The notes under the pieces are model-generated. The model saw nothing but the letters and a program-made list of their open reading frames with translations, ran no database searches and had not been told where the DNA came from. A stretch of DNA of 64,000 nucleotides from Tetramitus jugosus. Taxonomy: Eukaryota > Heterolobosea > Eutetramitea > Acrasida > Vahlkampfiidae. This document shows positions 10,701 through 20,877 of the stretch, piece by piece. The DNA lies in the NCBI GenBank assembly GCA_937625935.1, contig OW569362.1, positions 124,001 through 188,000 on the forward strand, in the 5' to 3' direction. Each line of letters begins with the position of its first letter. Positions within the stretch are counted from its first letter, which is position 1. Both the position numbers and the translations under genes were made by a program.

Positions 10701-11638
10701 TACGGTTGACTAAAAAGTACGTAAGGAAGAGTAAGGCACTGAATGTCCACAGTGATTGGTACGGTCTTATGTAGCGCAAAAAGATAGCGAGACATATCCA
10801 CTGTCGCTCGTCCCTTTTCAGAGAAGATTTGTAACATCTCTAACGTACGATTATAATTGAAAACCACACCGATAAAGTTCAGGTTCTTGGTCGAACTTGG
10901 TAATGAACATGCAAGAGCGCCCAATTCAAATTCGTTGATTGGGGTTTCTTGTCCTGCCCAAGAGTGAGACTTCAAATACGCTTGACGAGTGCCCAAAACA
11001 TCCAATGTTTCCAGCTGAGTAAACTTTGGCAACAGAGTTTCTACACAGACAATGAAGTTTTGCCTAACAATGAAGGAGCCGAGACCCAATCGGAGGTGCT
11101 TCACATTGGGAAACACATTTGCCAAGAACTCAAAAATTGGAATCCTGTTGTAGTTTCGAGTTCTAATACCCAGTTCACTCAACGGGAATCCTTTACCAGT
11201 GGCATCAATTGGTTTGAATTGGACTAATTGATCGTGTCCATGGTCATCCTTACGGAAATAATACTTTGGCCTACCATCATCCACCAGACTCAAATGAGTG
11301 ACATTGCCATATATTTGCTCTGGAAATTCATAAAACCATTGAGAGCACACAGACCTCAACATGAAGTAGTATGGAAATGCTGGAACGAACGACATAATCA
11401 AATGAAAAATGTCTCGGGGAATGGGTTGGCCAGCCAAAACAAAAAAACCCAAAATCTTGTCCCTTTCTTTCTCCGGATCTCTCTGCCAGACGTTGAAGAG
11501 CATAGCATCATCAACATAATCTTGCTCCTGGTGTTCCTTTTTCTCTGCGTTTGGAGAAATGGAAGTACTTGTGGCTTGGTTGTACGTCATCGGCATGTCA
11601 GTATCAGCAGCGTTCCTCAACATCTTTGTTTCTTTCAA
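7721..11638 (-). CDS. Large F-box and ankyrin-repeat protein
   Basis: 1305 aa in one exon. After a charged N-terminus, an F-box-like motif lies at ~70-110 ('IPRDIFHLIMSFVP', then 'MLRSVCSQWFYEF'). Residues ~130-300 have a leucine-rich look ('NVKHLRLGLGSF', 'LETLDVLG', 'TKNLNFIGVVF'). From ~580 to ~1270 there are many ankyrin repeats, some degenerate ('DGNNVLHYAFRWNTNLVQFLL', 'GNLLHASMEAPNLQLIQWLL', 'GNTLLHMLTSGSRYV', 'GRTCLHYAAVQPQGILYDLL', 'GKTPLELMSDSATYVV'). The last ~30 residues are acidic then strongly basic ('RRRKRRR'), a probable nuclear localisation signal. Likely an SCF-type adaptor or scaffold, possibly nuclear; target unknown. Confidence 0.75.
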   Translation of the reverse strand: MKETKMLRNAADTDMPMTYNQATSTSISPNAEKKEHQEQDYVDDAMLFNVWQRDPEKERDKILGFFVLAGQPIPRDIFHLIMSFVPAFPYYFMLRSVCSQWFYEFPEQIYGNVTHLSLVDDGRPKYYFRKDDHGHDQLVQFKPIDATGKGFPLSELGIRTRNYNRIPIFEFLANVFPNVKHLRLGLGSFIVRQNFIVCVETLLPKFTQLETLDVLGTRQAYLKSHSWAGQETPINEFELGALACSLPSSTKNLNFIGVVFNYNRTLEMLQIFSEKGRATVDMSRYLFALHKTVPITVDIQCLTLPYVLFSQPYPHYQSNVDWVDIKAVYTHFKVSMVESKNNPITLRAPVVSYVDYLNNMSKKEGVFLSHMGSSMRTDTSSIIDATIEIVVQEHPCFQPLLDLGLVLLEPRTKLDANFIFNDMGTSLRALAALTNPDRMKYPELVLNIDSLHEVGRSSRRTILGILVTRCISEEVLTLIKTVIENYHPSMVVNGVRNYLAETFVNSCSPVRTKLMKYLLSIEPELIALGDSEGLINDQQKDLPLIQLFLSEPYSKGSLEDIIYLVTAGASLTQVDKDGNNVLHYAFRWNTNLVQFLLSVCPESLISEGNNKGQTPIEQIFPLNRPHEFVYHIDTNAQIQFLEDISNLSCFKSKPLHSLRTSCGNLLHASMEAPNLQLIQWLLKNGFDANSLNERGESPLFYSYRIRRSVVSNRSTSFHFLINHNEYVDKGAAELIRAGAKMDLTNNEGETIITSALRNKNYELINYIIQDPSISSQPLSKLLGSRLQLGFNALHFIVRMMADITESMTDTNKKQKLLHVGEYPVARHCALLCLEHYPEMLYERSELSEEADLKSISGVSPLQILLEASKGLYLLNDLSIQLSDIANKPVFASKNSEKSAPIPVMYLALEVAIDVPMFDKLMNHTTDILVRDETQDTKPNLLHIAAERDSSLCLCIIKHWKKKYKNKAELSKLINEPLPSIDGRKPKNAALIACSSSQYEVFSILWPYMNSYAAQFDSPVQIALQKKEHLFALEAVMNHGVVPSKAQLHQIIRKGLIQNHITVVQESQIVSLVIQTEEEQSKPSWLELLMQTPSEAADSEEGDDIKSLSTLQLVVSRGSSFLFSWLVRHNSDDPLLNRALKAVDTKTGNTLLHMLTSGSRYVAKVDLSSILLSIVDQFKEGSVPKQPKQTQNKLPSLDHLNTKDLTEFVNTKNKVGRTCLHYAAVQPQGILYDLLVFGASPETKDSEGKTPLELMSDSATYVVEKFLNLRDGKRPDKRKEITKNEDEESDEDDGSRRRKRRRTTKK

Positions 11639-11793
11639 GTACTAGAGTTTCCAGTTTTCTGAGGATCGATCAGAGCGGGAACTTGAATGTCATTACCCGA
11701 AATCTCCTCCACTACTGAAAATCCGCTGAGTCAGGAACTACACGAAGAAGGAGAATAGGTCAAGATGCTGTTTCAAAGTAAAGCTGTACTGTA

Positions 11794-13101
11794 TCAAAAT
11801 TTTTGTCGTGTGAAGAGTGTTTTGAAAAGTTTCCAGGAGATTTGTGGACGAAGAGTCTGAGCATCCAGTCTTGGATCAAACACATTAAAGTTTGCTTTCT
11901 CCAACTCTTTCAAGTAAATCTCACAAACAAACGAGGTGTAAAACAGTGGAAAAACTTGCTTTGGAATAGGTGTCTCTGGATTCGAAGCAAACTCTCGTGC
12001 TGCATCCAAATGACCCTTTGCCAAATCAGCCACCTCGAACACTGCACTTGCCAACTGCTCCGAATTCTGACCCGTGTAGATATCGGACTCTGATACACCG
12101 TGTCGTGCACACAACTCTGCCGGTAGATATGTCTCCGAGTTTTGAGCATGTATGGCTGTGCCTCTGAGCAATTGTGTCATGCCAAAAGCCTTTCCCAAGT
12201 GAGATGCTGCATGATCCGTGTGCGTCGTGCTCTGATCCATCGCACTTAACAAAGTATACAGAATAATGGACTGTGTGTTGTGCGCAAACGTCTCCAGATG
12301 CTCCAGCGTCGGTATCTGTCTCCACTTGAGATCATTCTCTCTCCAGTTGAGCAAATTACGCAGTCGGTGCATCACAATGGCCTTTGGGTGCTTCTTTGCC
12401 AGGTAACTGAGACAAATGAGAACGGGAACTCTGGGCGGGTGACCTCTGATGGCAGACAATATACTCGCTCTCCACCAACTCATTCGTAGCATACCAGTCG
12501 ATGGATTTCCTCTCGTTCTTGACTTGATCTGAGCCAATTCAAAATTGAGTGCATGCAATGTGAAGTACAAGTTCATCAAATCACTGTCCTGTGGAATCTT
12601 GAGACCGAGCATGTACAGTTCAGATATATCACTCGTCGATTTCACAAACTCTCTCACCACATTCATATTCTGAATCAATTCTGCCTGTGAGAGTTGAGTA
12701 ATATCAATGGAATCATCTTGTATCTGCTGCTGTTGTTGTTTACCTCCATTCTTGTTGTTGAACAGTTTTGCTTCTTCTTCTAGCAGTGCTGCTGTTTCAT
12801 TGTCCAATGTTGCATCATGATGATTATGGTGGTTGTGGTTGTGGTGGTGATGGTGATGATCATGTTTGTGATCATGTTTGTGATCAGGATGAGAGCAATG
12901 ATGATCCTTGCATGAATGAGAGTGTTGAAAGTGAGGAGTAGTGGAGAAGGAACACGATTGCGTCGTTGTATGGAGTGATACTGATGTTATTGTTGTTGTT
13001 GTTGTTGTTGTTGGATGAATCATGTGATAATGATGATTGTGAGTACAATGATGATGGAGGGACAATTGTCTCGCGTGCTGGAGTATTCGTCGTGAATTCA
13101 T
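11794..13101 (-). CDS. NDUFAF6: NDUFAF6-type complex I assembly factor (squalene/phytoene synthase fold)
   Basis: 435 aa from the chosen Met at 13101. An in-frame Met at 13293 exists, but that start would overlap the end of the VPS8 gene, and the chosen N-terminus is Arg/Ser/His-rich like a mitochondrial presequence. Residues ~58-95 form a remarkable His/Asp cluster. The C-terminal ~280 residues resemble NDUFAF6: 'LYFTLHALNFELAQIKSRT', then 'LRMSWWRASI', and 'ASHLGKAFGMTQLLRGT' where phytoene synthases carry their second metal-binding region. The catalytic Asp motifs of true prenyl synthases are not evident, as in NDUFAF6 relatives. Known role of the family: early assembly of the mitochondrial complex I Q-module/ND1 region. 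Confidence 0.8.
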   Translation of the reverse strand: MNSRRILQHARQLSLHHHCTHNHHYHMIHPTTTTTTTITSVSLHTTTQSCSFSTTPHFQHSHSCKDHHCSHPDHKHDHKHDHHHHHHNHNHHNHHDATLDNETAALLEEEAKLFNNKNGGKQQQQQIQDDSIDITQLSQAELIQNMNVVREFVKSTSDISELYMLGLKIPQDSDLMNLYFTLHALNFELAQIKSRTRGNPSTGMLRMSWWRASILSAIRGHPPRVPVLICLSYLAKKHPKAIVMHRLRNLLNWRENDLKWRQIPTLEHLETFAHNTQSIILYTLLSAMDQSTTHTDHAASHLGKAFGMTQLLRGTAIHAQNSETYLPAELCARHGVSESDIYTGQNSEQLASAVFEVADLAKGHLDAAREFASNPETPIPKQVFPLFYTSFVCEIYLKELEKANFNVFDPRLDAQTLRPQISWKLFKTLFTRQKF

Positions 13102-13249
13102 TGTAAGCATAGAGATGAATGATGAGGTGTGATTGCTTTTTTGGAGCTGTTTGCTAGTTGTTGAGTTTTGATGATGATAAGTTGGCGATTTGTTTGCAGT
13201 GTTGTGTGCAGAGGAAACAAGATGTAAAAGTAACGAGGAGAAAATGATT

Positions 13250-16200
13250 TTATGAATGCAGGGAAAATAAAAGCAAATCCTGGAGAGAATCAACTCCGTC
13301 CATGTTGGTGATGCTCGTGTTCACAAGACAATCGAAATTGGTGGATCTGTCAAATTTGGAAGTAGCACCGAAATTGGTTGCTCTGTGTTCTCTTTGGACT
13401 CGTTCCATGTTGAGTTTGGTTGTTGCGTCCATGAGAGCTAGATCGAGACAGTATGGCTGTCTCTTGGAGTCCATGCCAGTTTTCTTCTTCTTGACAGACA
13501 CGAGACCACTTTCAATCTGTAGGTTATGGTAGAGGTGCATCTTTCCTCCCCGTGTGTGACTATCGAGTACTTCATTCACTTGCTTCAGAGACTCTCTGTA
13601 CGCATCATAGTTCACTTGAGATGATGGAGTCTTTTGAATGTCATCAACACTAGTTGGCTTCTTCTGTTTCAGAGACTTGTGGCACGACATGTGGAAGGCA
13701 TCTCCGTTGGATTTCACGCGAACAGTTCGATCTGGTGTCGACCTACCATACAAGGGACGCTTGCAAATGATGCACTCGTTTGTCGAAGGATATATCGCTC
13801 GAGTTAATTTTGCTTGATATTCGCTTGACAACACAAAGTGATCTGCTTCGAGTAAATTGTTCATAGTCTCTAATACTTCCAGCTGGTCGCTCTGTTTATC
13901 CAATAGTCTTAAAATGATATATCTAATGTGATAGAATTCTCCATTCTTCTGATCGGCAATTAAGTGTTGTGTGACATCAGACACAGGTATGTATTGTACC
14001 ATTCTACGTATGATTAATGCAACAATATTGTACAGAATTTTTTGCATCCACAAGTTTGCGAGCTTGTGTGGATTGGCAGAACTGGAACTGGAGGAGCTCG
14101 TAGCTCGCTTTGCATGTTCCAATTCTTTCAACTTTGCTATAGTTCGTTGCATTTTTTGCTGAGTCATTTTCGCCAATTTAGCCTTCTTTAGGATATCCTC
14201 TTTCAACTCTTGTTTCTTTTCCTCGTCTGTTTCCTCCTCCATTTCCTGTTTCATACTCGACAACTGCTCAAGAAATAGTTTAACTCTTCTCTCATCGTTT
14301 TGATAATCACCACGAAGCTTTTCTTCTCCCTCGGTGGTGTCATCTGACAATTGTTGGTGACTTGGAAGACGATCCCAATATAATTGCTGGTATCGTCCCA
14401 AAGGATCACAAAACTTTTTGAACAGTGTGAACCACAGCTTGTGAGCCAGCTTATCATCAATTGTTTTTCTTTGAGTATTTCTAGCACACATATCAATTAC
14501 CTCAGACAACATATTCATAAGAGAAAGCACTTCAGCTAAATGATCAATTGATTGACCATTAAACTTGGGTAGCTTGTCAAGAGTGCTTCGAACAGGATCT
14601 GTCCGTACATGCTCATCAGTAAGTATGAGATTTTCTGGTCTCATAAAGTTCTTGAACACGTCATCCTTGGGATCTTGCTCCTGTGCTTTCTGCTCAAATG
14701 TTTTCATGATTTCATCGATTAAATTCTGCATATCCGTCAGCCTAAATCCAAGCGCAACAAATATCTCGCCCTTCTTCTCGAGCAAGAGATACTTTGCACC
14801 AGGAATGTGACCACAAATTTGTAAAATATCATCCACACGATTGACTTGGTGTCTAGATAGATAGTCTTTGACTTTCTCACTCTCAAATTTGCACATCAAA
14901 CGAACATAATCGAATAATAAATCATCGTTCAGCTCAATGTTCCTTTGTGCTACATCATCGGAATTATTGTAGTTTGAGAGTAACAGATCCAAGTAGAGAT
15001 ACAATTCTCTTTCATACTCAACACTCATCAAGACATCAACTATATCTTGATGTAAATGATGAAAATGCTCGAGAACAATATTCACACTCGAATGAGCATT
15101 CACTCGGAGCAAATCAACAATATTTGCCAAGATTCCACGATTGATCTGGTTAAAATAGTTTGTTTTCATGTCAATGCTGGTGAGACTGACCAAGTAGTTA
15201 AACACATCACTACCACTAGCCAATAAATAACTTTGGATGGCCTTGAGGAAGTTGTGTTTCTTATTGTACAAAAAGGCAGCCAAATGAAAACATTTACATT
15301 TTTCACTCAAATCAATGTAGTAGTCAAAATCTAATTCGAATCCGCCGAGCAAACCTATTAAAGTTTGGACTATATTCTGAATTTCAATCAAATTTTCGCC
15401 ATTGCTAATATGTGCCAAATGCGTCATAATAAATCTAGTGACGGACTCTATTCGTTTAAAATTTTGATGAATGTATCCAGCATGGAGTAATTTAGCTTCG
15501 AATAGATAAGCTTGAGACAACTGCTCATCTGTCCACTTCTTATCAGCGCGATAAATAATAGAGGATATATGATTGAAAATTTCTTGTCGATCATATTTTT
15601 GACTAGGGATAGAGTTTTGTTCCAATGCAATGAAATCCTCAAAGCTCGTAAGTGCAATATTGTTATCATCAACATCATCATTAGTAAATGGAGATGAGGA
15701 ACTAGAATCGAAGAAATAAATCTCTAAAATATCAAACAATTGCTTTGGGTACATCTCCATCAACTGCAACAAAACTCCAGTCTCAGCAGATTTTCCAAAC
15801 ACAAATTCCAAAGTGTTTTGCTTGATCGATGGTACCATAGCTCTTTCGATCATAAAAACGCTGGATATGGATCTTCCAGATGCACATGCCCTCAAATAAT
15901 CAATAACTGTTGCACCAACACTCTTATCCTCAATAAAAGTAATCACATCCTTAAGGGGAGCAATATATTGATTTTGAAGTGCGTTTTGAGCATAAATATA
16001 CGCTCTCAAAAATACAGAGGGCTTTGAAATGTTGTAAACCGATCTGAGAAGTTCGATATCAAATATTGATTTGTCTAATTCTAGATTTAGTACAGCTGCT
16101 TCAAGCGTGCTTATCAACTCCGTGGATACGGAAAACTGCCGGACAATATCACCCAATAGCTCGTTTTGTTGCTCCTTGTCGCAGAATTTGAAGTTGGTTA

Positions 16201-18493
16201 AGCGCCCTGTCACGAGGCACTCCCTGATCAGTGTTTCGATAAAAATCAACTTTCGACCTTGATCGTTGAATAGTTTGAGTAAAGTAATGATTGCTCTTTG
16301 ACTACCGAACTCAACACAATATCTAAGGCAAGTCTTTGCAAGATCTACTGCTCTCCTTTCATCCAATCTTGTTGCACATGCATCTTGTGCATATTTGGAT
16401 ATAAAGATAGGCATCATTTGCGATATAGAAAGCTTAACTTTCTCCAGAGTGTATGGAATTCCTATTAAAGGAATATCCTGTGACTTCTCTGCAAGTATAC
16501 TGCTCACAAAGTCAAATGCTTCTTGGTACCTGCCTCTTGCACACAATTTCTTAATCTTTTCATCCCATGATAAACACCTAATAGATATCAACCCGCTTCG
16601 ACCAAATAGACATACAGATGAGGAGTCATGAATAACACCTGATCGATACTGAAAGCGGAATTGAATAGAATTTGAGTCGTTGTTGCCTGTTTCCATAAGT
16701 CTTTCAACAGCGACATTGTTGTTCTTGTCGTAGCACTGCAAACGACCCAATGCCATGATATCACTAGTGTATAATACATCAATAGAGCGAATATCAATCT
16801 CTTTCACAACCGATTTCTTTGTAGGAATCACAATTGTGAATGTGCTCAAATCACTGCTCACAACTCCAAGCACATCCTTCGATAACCAAGTTAATTGTAT
16901 GGGAGTGACAGGTAAGGTCATCTCATAATTGGGCATCAATGAAAATTTAACATTCATATGAACATCACTCAATAATTGATAGACTTTGAGCTCTTTGCCC
17001 CAACAGACAGCTATCTTTGGAGACACTCCAAACGGTATGACTTCATCAATCTCATACTGTCCATCAGGAAGTTGATTCTTGAGCCAAGCAACCACAGGAC
17101 TGGACTCAGCCGGAGAAGATTCAAGTGATAATATGGCCACTGTTCTCTGCTCTGGCCTTATGCATTTAATCACTACGTTTTGCTTCGTCGTCAGTGCCAA
17201 CAGCACTACTCGATTCAGAGCAATGAACGCTTCTCCCTTTGGTAGCACACTAATATCACATACAAATGATTCCTTCTTAATGAAATCACCATTATTGTCG
17301 TCAACATCATCATCATCAACCTTCTCACCGTACAAGCGATTGTCATTAAAATCAGAAGCAGCACTCTTAGATTGTTCACCACTCATGGCGACTGGTTCAT
17401 AGACACGAATCGACTCCACACTCGTCGAATATGAAAAGGTGTTGCTGTGCAGACAAATGAGTCTTACTTGACCCGATTGATCCAATGCAACACATGACTG
17501 TACAATACCCGATGATTCAATATCTTTTTGTTGTTGCTGCAACGCAATCAACTTTACAATTGGTTGACTCAATGTTGTTGCCTGAGAGTCCAACAACTTT
17601 AATGGCAAAAATGTCTCTGTACTCCACAGTGCAATCATTCCGCTGCGATACCCAGCAATCAACACTCTTCTCTGTACTGTACTATTGCTCTGTGTTGTAC
17701 TCGTGAGAGAGTGTGCTCCGAATGCGAGTGAAGTTACACAATGATGATTCTTTTCTGCGTCTTCTTCTGCGTCTTCTGCTTCTTCTTTGTTGGATGTCCT
17801 CGTCGTAGTAGTACTACCTGCAGTGGAATTTGAGGCATGAGAAGCTGGATGACCAACAATAGACGTAGATGATCCTAGGATGGCCAACCTTTTTCGTGTA
17901 CTCGCATGATACAATAGAATATAGCCCTTGCTCGTACCGAATGCAATCATTTCACTGCTCGAGTCATCCACGCACATGCATTTGATTTTTCCGATCCGTT
18001 GAAGCAACAATTTGGATGAAGCAGAGGATGATGATTGCAGTGTAATGTTGTTATATTGTGACCCGAGTGCTTGTTGCAAAAGAAGAATGTCTCTATTATT
18101 ATTATGATTATTAAGATTGTTGTTATTGTTGTTGTTGTCGTCTTTGAATGAAAGAAAGTGAGACAATTGATAGAGTTCATCAACACTGTTTTGATCATCA
18201 GTGTCATGATCATTGCCAGTATTCTTGTGACTCTGAGTTGTATTCGTTGTTTCCACTGTTGAAGATGTCTTTGAAGCGAGGAGTGTGGATGTTGATGATG
18301 ATGATGATTGAATGATGCTTCTGTTATTGTTGTTATTTTGAGATATTCCACTCAATAATTGCTCCAATTTGGATAATGTGAGAGATTCAGTGCTTGATGT
18401 TGTTGAAGCTTGTTGAGCATTGTTGGGTCGTGTGTATGATGTCGATGCATCAGCAGTCGTAGTAGCCGAATCATCCTTGGTTGTGGACTCCAT
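13250..18493 (-). CDS. VPS8: VPS8, CORVET tethering-complex subunit
   Basis: ~1747 aa from Met at 18493; a further in-frame Met at 18568 is less likely because the added residues look untranslated. A Ser/Thr/Asn-rich N-terminus (~180 aa) precedes a WD-type beta-propeller ('IAFGTSKGYILLY', 'VTSLAFGAHS', 'LIAGYRSGMIALWS', 'VALDQSGQVRL'). A clathrin-heavy-chain-like helical solenoid follows, starting with 'KKLCARGRYQEAFDF' and containing 'FIETLIRECLVTGRL', the arrangement and spacing of VPS8. Near the C-terminus lies a RING-like zinc motif: 'CIICKRPLYG', then Cys/His residues in 'FHMSCHKSL'. CORVET captures early-endosomal vesicles with Rab5. The N-terminal low-complexity part contains Asn runs. 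VPS41 and VPS39 share the overall plan but fit less well. Confidence 0.8.
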   Translation of the reverse strand: MESTTKDDSATTTADASTSYTRPNNAQQASTTSSTESLTLSKLEQLLSGISQNNNNNRSIIQSSSSSTSTLLASKTSSTVETTNTTQSHKNTGNDHDTDDQNSVDELYQLSHFLSFKDDNNNNNNNLNNHNNNRDILLLQQALGSQYNNITLQSSSSASSKLLLQRIGKIKCMCVDDSSSEMIAFGTSKGYILLYHASTRKRLAILGSSTSIVGHPASHASNSTAGSTTTTRTSNKEEAEDAEEDAEKNHHCVTSLAFGAHSLTSTTQSNSTVQRRVLIAGYRSGMIALWSTETFLPLKLLDSQATTLSQPIVKLIALQQQQKDIESSGIVQSCVALDQSGQVRLICLHSNTFSYSTSVESIRVYEPVAMSGEQSKSAASDFNDNRLYGEKVDDDDVDDNNGDFIKKESFVCDISVLPKGEAFIALNRVVLLALTTKQNVVIKCIRPEQRTVAILSLESSPAESSPVVAWLKNQLPDGQYEIDEVIPFGVSPKIAVCWGKELKVYQLLSDVHMNVKFSLMPNYEMTLPVTPIQLTWLSKDVLGVVSSDLSTFTIVIPTKKSVVKEIDIRSIDVLYTSDIMALGRLQCYDKNNNVAVERLMETGNNDSNSIQFRFQYRSGVIHDSSSVCLFGRSGLISIRCLSWDEKIKKLCARGRYQEAFDFVSSILAEKSQDIPLIGIPYTLEKVKLSISQMMPIFISKYAQDACATRLDERRAVDLAKTCLRYCVEFGSQRAIITLLKLFNDQGRKLIFIETLIRECLVTGRLTNFKFCDKEQQNELLGDIVRQFSVSTELISTLEAAVLNLELDKSIFDIELLRSVYNISKPSVFLRAYIYAQNALQNQYIAPLKDVITFIEDKSVGATVIDYLRACASGRSISSVFMIERAMVPSIKQNTLEFVFGKSAETGVLLQLMEMYPKQLFDILEIYFFDSSSSSPFTNDDVDDNNIALTSFEDFIALEQNSIPSQKYDRQEIFNHISSIIYRADKKWTDEQLSQAYLFEAKLLHAGYIHQNFKRIESVTRFIMTHLAHISNGENLIEIQNIVQTLIGLLGGFELDFDYYIDLSEKCKCFHLAAFLYNKKHNFLKAIQSYLLASGSDVFNYLVSLTSIDMKTNYFNQINRGILANIVDLLRVNAHSSVNIVLEHFHHLHQDIVDVLMSVEYERELYLYLDLLLSNYNNSDDVAQRNIELNDDLLFDYVRLMCKFESEKVKDYLSRHQVNRVDDILQICGHIPGAKYLLLEKKGEIFVALGFRLTDMQNLIDEIMKTFEQKAQEQDPKDDVFKNFMRPENLILTDEHVRTDPVRSTLDKLPKFNGQSIDHLAEVLSLMNMLSEVIDMCARNTQRKTIDDKLAHKLWFTLFKKFCDPLGRYQQLYWDRLPSHQQLSDDTTEGEEKLRGDYQNDERRVKLFLEQLSSMKQEMEEETDEEKKQELKEDILKKAKLAKMTQQKMQRTIAKLKELEHAKRATSSSSSSSANPHKLANLWMQKILYNIVALIIRRMVQYIPVSDVTQHLIADQKNGEFYHIRYIILRLLDKQSDQLEVLETMNNLLEADHFVLSSEYQAKLTRAIYPSTNECIICKRPLYGRSTPDRTVRVKSNGDAFHMSCHKSLKQKKPTSVDDIQKTPSSQVNYDAYRESLKQVNEVLDSHTRGGKMHLYHNLQIESGLVSVKKKKTGMDSKRQPYCLDLALMDATTKLNMERVQREHRATNFGATSKFDRSTNFDCLVNTSITNMDGVDSLQDLLLFSLHS

Positions 18494-18673
18494 AATTCTT
18501 TTTTTTATCGGGCGGTGTTCTGGATGTTTGACTCCGACTGTCAAAAATCTGATGTTCAATCGTATCAATGAACATGCAAGGGTTCAACGAGTTTCTTGAC
18601 GCAAAAACAAAAATTACTGCGACAAAAGTTTCACACAAAACACACAACACCGCACCACCACACAATACATAAA

Positions 18674-19292
18674 ATGACTGCTGAACCTGCTGCTCCAATA
18701 CTCCCAATCGCCACTCCACTTTCCGAAAAGAAGGCAAAGAATTTTTATAAATTAATCAAGAAAGGTAAACATTCTTTTTTTGTGCTGTAGCCCTCAACAA
18801 GGTGAAAATTTTGCCGCTCATTGAATAACATTGATTTTTAATATATTTGCTGCATTAATGATATGTATCGGCGATTGATATCACAACGAATGAAATTGTG
18901 TGTTTCATCCATGTGTGATGGATAATAATATAAAATAATTTTAATTGTTTTTGATGCGAAAATGAAAAACAAATGAATGAATATCAGGTTTGAAGAAGAA
19001 GCGTGCATTGCGTGGAATTAAGGCCGTGAACAAGTCGCTGCGTAAGAACAGACCAGGTATTGTTGTCGTTGCTGCTGATAGTGCTCCATTGGATATTGTT
19101 TCACATTTGCCTGAATTGGCTGCTGAAAAGAAGGTCCCAATCGTCTGGGTACCAAGCAAGAAGGAATTGGGTGTCAGCTGTATGGCAAAGAGGCCATGTT
19201 GCGCTGTCATGTGCATTATGCCAGACGAGAGCGAAGACTTGAGAGAATTGTATGACAAATGTTTGAAGGTTGCTGAGAAATCTGACGAATAA
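18674..19292 (+). CDS. NHP2: NHP2, H/ACA snoRNP L7Ae-family protein
   Basis: Two exons: 18674-18764 and 18988-19292, intron 223 bases (donor GTAAAC, acceptor TATCAG). The junction falls inside a Gly codon and gives 131 aa, so the gene is larger than either reading frame alone. The L7Ae fold is clear: 'KKRALRGIKAVNKSL', 'GIVVVAADSAPLDIVSHLP', 'VPIVWVPSKKELGVSC', 'KRPCCAVMCI'. The KRPxC segment is typical of NHP2 rather than SNU13 or eL8. Role: core RNA-binding protein of box H/ACA particles, acting in pseudouridylation and rRNA processing in the nucleolus. It converges with the dynein light intermediate chain gene, 21 bases apart. The intron sits in the N-terminal extension. Confidence 0.88.
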
Positions 19293-19313
19293 ATCACACA
19301 CACATAGTTCTTT

Positions 19314-20877
19314 TTACTTTTTCATCTTTTTGAGCATGCTGTTGAAGAAGTCTTCTGCTTCTTCTTCCAATTTTGTGGTTGCCTGGATATCCATGCTGTG
19401 ACTCGTGTTGGTCTCAAGATGACCCGTACCTGAGCTGTTTCCTGAACCGAGTTGAGGCACAACAATTGCTGTTGGATCAATGTTGCTGAGTGAGCCTGTT
19501 GATGTCAGTCGATGTTTTGTTAATTCCGGTGTTGTTAGGTTGTTACTGCTTCTGGATAACCGAATCGATGATGAATTCACATTGTTGGAACTTCTGCTCT
19601 TGTAGAGAGATTGGCTCTTCACTTGTCGTGCCAGGAAGCTTTGATAATCAATGACAGAAACATATTCACCGAGGTCTTGTTGTGATGATGAGGATTCCTT
19701 CATGTAGCCCTCCAGCTCTACCAAAATTCCTCGCTCCTCAGGTATCAACTCCTTTACGTTGATAAATCTTGCTTCCTCAGTCGTGGAGAACAGCATGCTG
19801 AGGTCTAGAGTATTGATTTTGTCCATGGAATCTTCACCCATGTAAATGCAAGCTGATTCGTAGGAAACTATACTCCTAGATTCATCTTCTAGTTCAATAC
19901 CATTCTCTAAACTTGAGCTCGTTCCATACAGTGTGTGGAAAATATTCTGTCTCAATCGGTCGATGTTTGTACCTTTCACAGAACTCGTGATAAAGAGAGA
20001 TGCGCCATAACTTAACGCCATGCTTCGTAATTTGTACATGATAAAATGCTGATATTGCTGCAATAAATCGATATTCAATCCACAGGAGCTCAAATGATTC
20101 TCGAGCTCATCAGTGGCGAGATCAGATTTTGTTAATAGAAATATGATTGGAATTCCCACGTTCGTTGTGAGAACATTCTCTCCCAGATTTATGGTGTCCA
20201 ACTCTTCGGTCCTCTTGGAAGAATTTTCAGGATTGGATTTGGCCCACAACAGTTTCACTAGTGAATACAGAGTTCTGTTAGATTGGTTAACTCAATAGCT
20301 CATAGAATTCAATCAACATACCGTTTTCTTTTTGAGCTCGATCATTGTTCGAATACAGTTTCTTGACTACATCCACCCACTTTTCTAGCTCCATAAATAA
20401 TTTTCCTGGTCTGCTGGCATCTGCTGTTATAATAATGAGTTTCAAGCTAGGAGGTTGCAAATTGGAATTGTTCTCAATCAAGTTGATCAGGTTATGCTCT
20501 CCAAAGCTCCACAGAGAGATCAAATCTATTTGATGAGTTTATAATCTTGTCGATCATTAGAGACCAAGTTCTTTGTACTACTTACTTTCTCCATAATCTG
20601 CTTTCACACGCATAAAAGTATAGTCCAACACGCTGTTCTCATGTTTCACTTCAGTTACATCCTTACCAATCAATTTACGGATCACACTTCTCCTCCCATT
20701 TCTTTCATCGCCCAAAATCAGAACATTTGCTTCTTGTTTGTCATTCTCTGTCGTTTGAGCGTCTTTAAGTATCCTTAACCAAAGAGAGGAAGAAACAGAA
20801 GGATGCTTCTCCTTGTTCATTGAAACAACTCCCTCTGTTTTGATATGACTTGGACTTTGGATGATACTTTGGGTCAT
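19314..20877 (-). CDS. DYNC1LI: Cytoplasmic dynein light intermediate chain
   Basis: Three exons on the minus strand: 20877-20586, 20525-20322 and about 20257-19314 (~479 aa). Intron 1 is firm (GTAAGT donor, AAATAG acceptor). The last acceptor is inferred from frame and is uncertain. The G-domain begins 'ANVLILGDERNGRRSVIRKL'. Here the P-loop Lys of Ras-like proteins is replaced by Arg. Then come 'LIIITADASRPG', 'LEKWVDVVKKLY', 'TTNVGIPIIFLLTKSD' and 'YGASLFITSSVKGTNIDRLRQ', the order and wording of dynein light intermediate chains. The C-terminal ~180 residues are Ser-rich, as expected for the adaptor-binding tail, and end in a Lys-rich helix. Role: links dynein heavy chain to cargo adaptors. 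The DYNC2LI1 (intraflagellar transport) paralogue is the main alternative. Confidence 0.78.
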
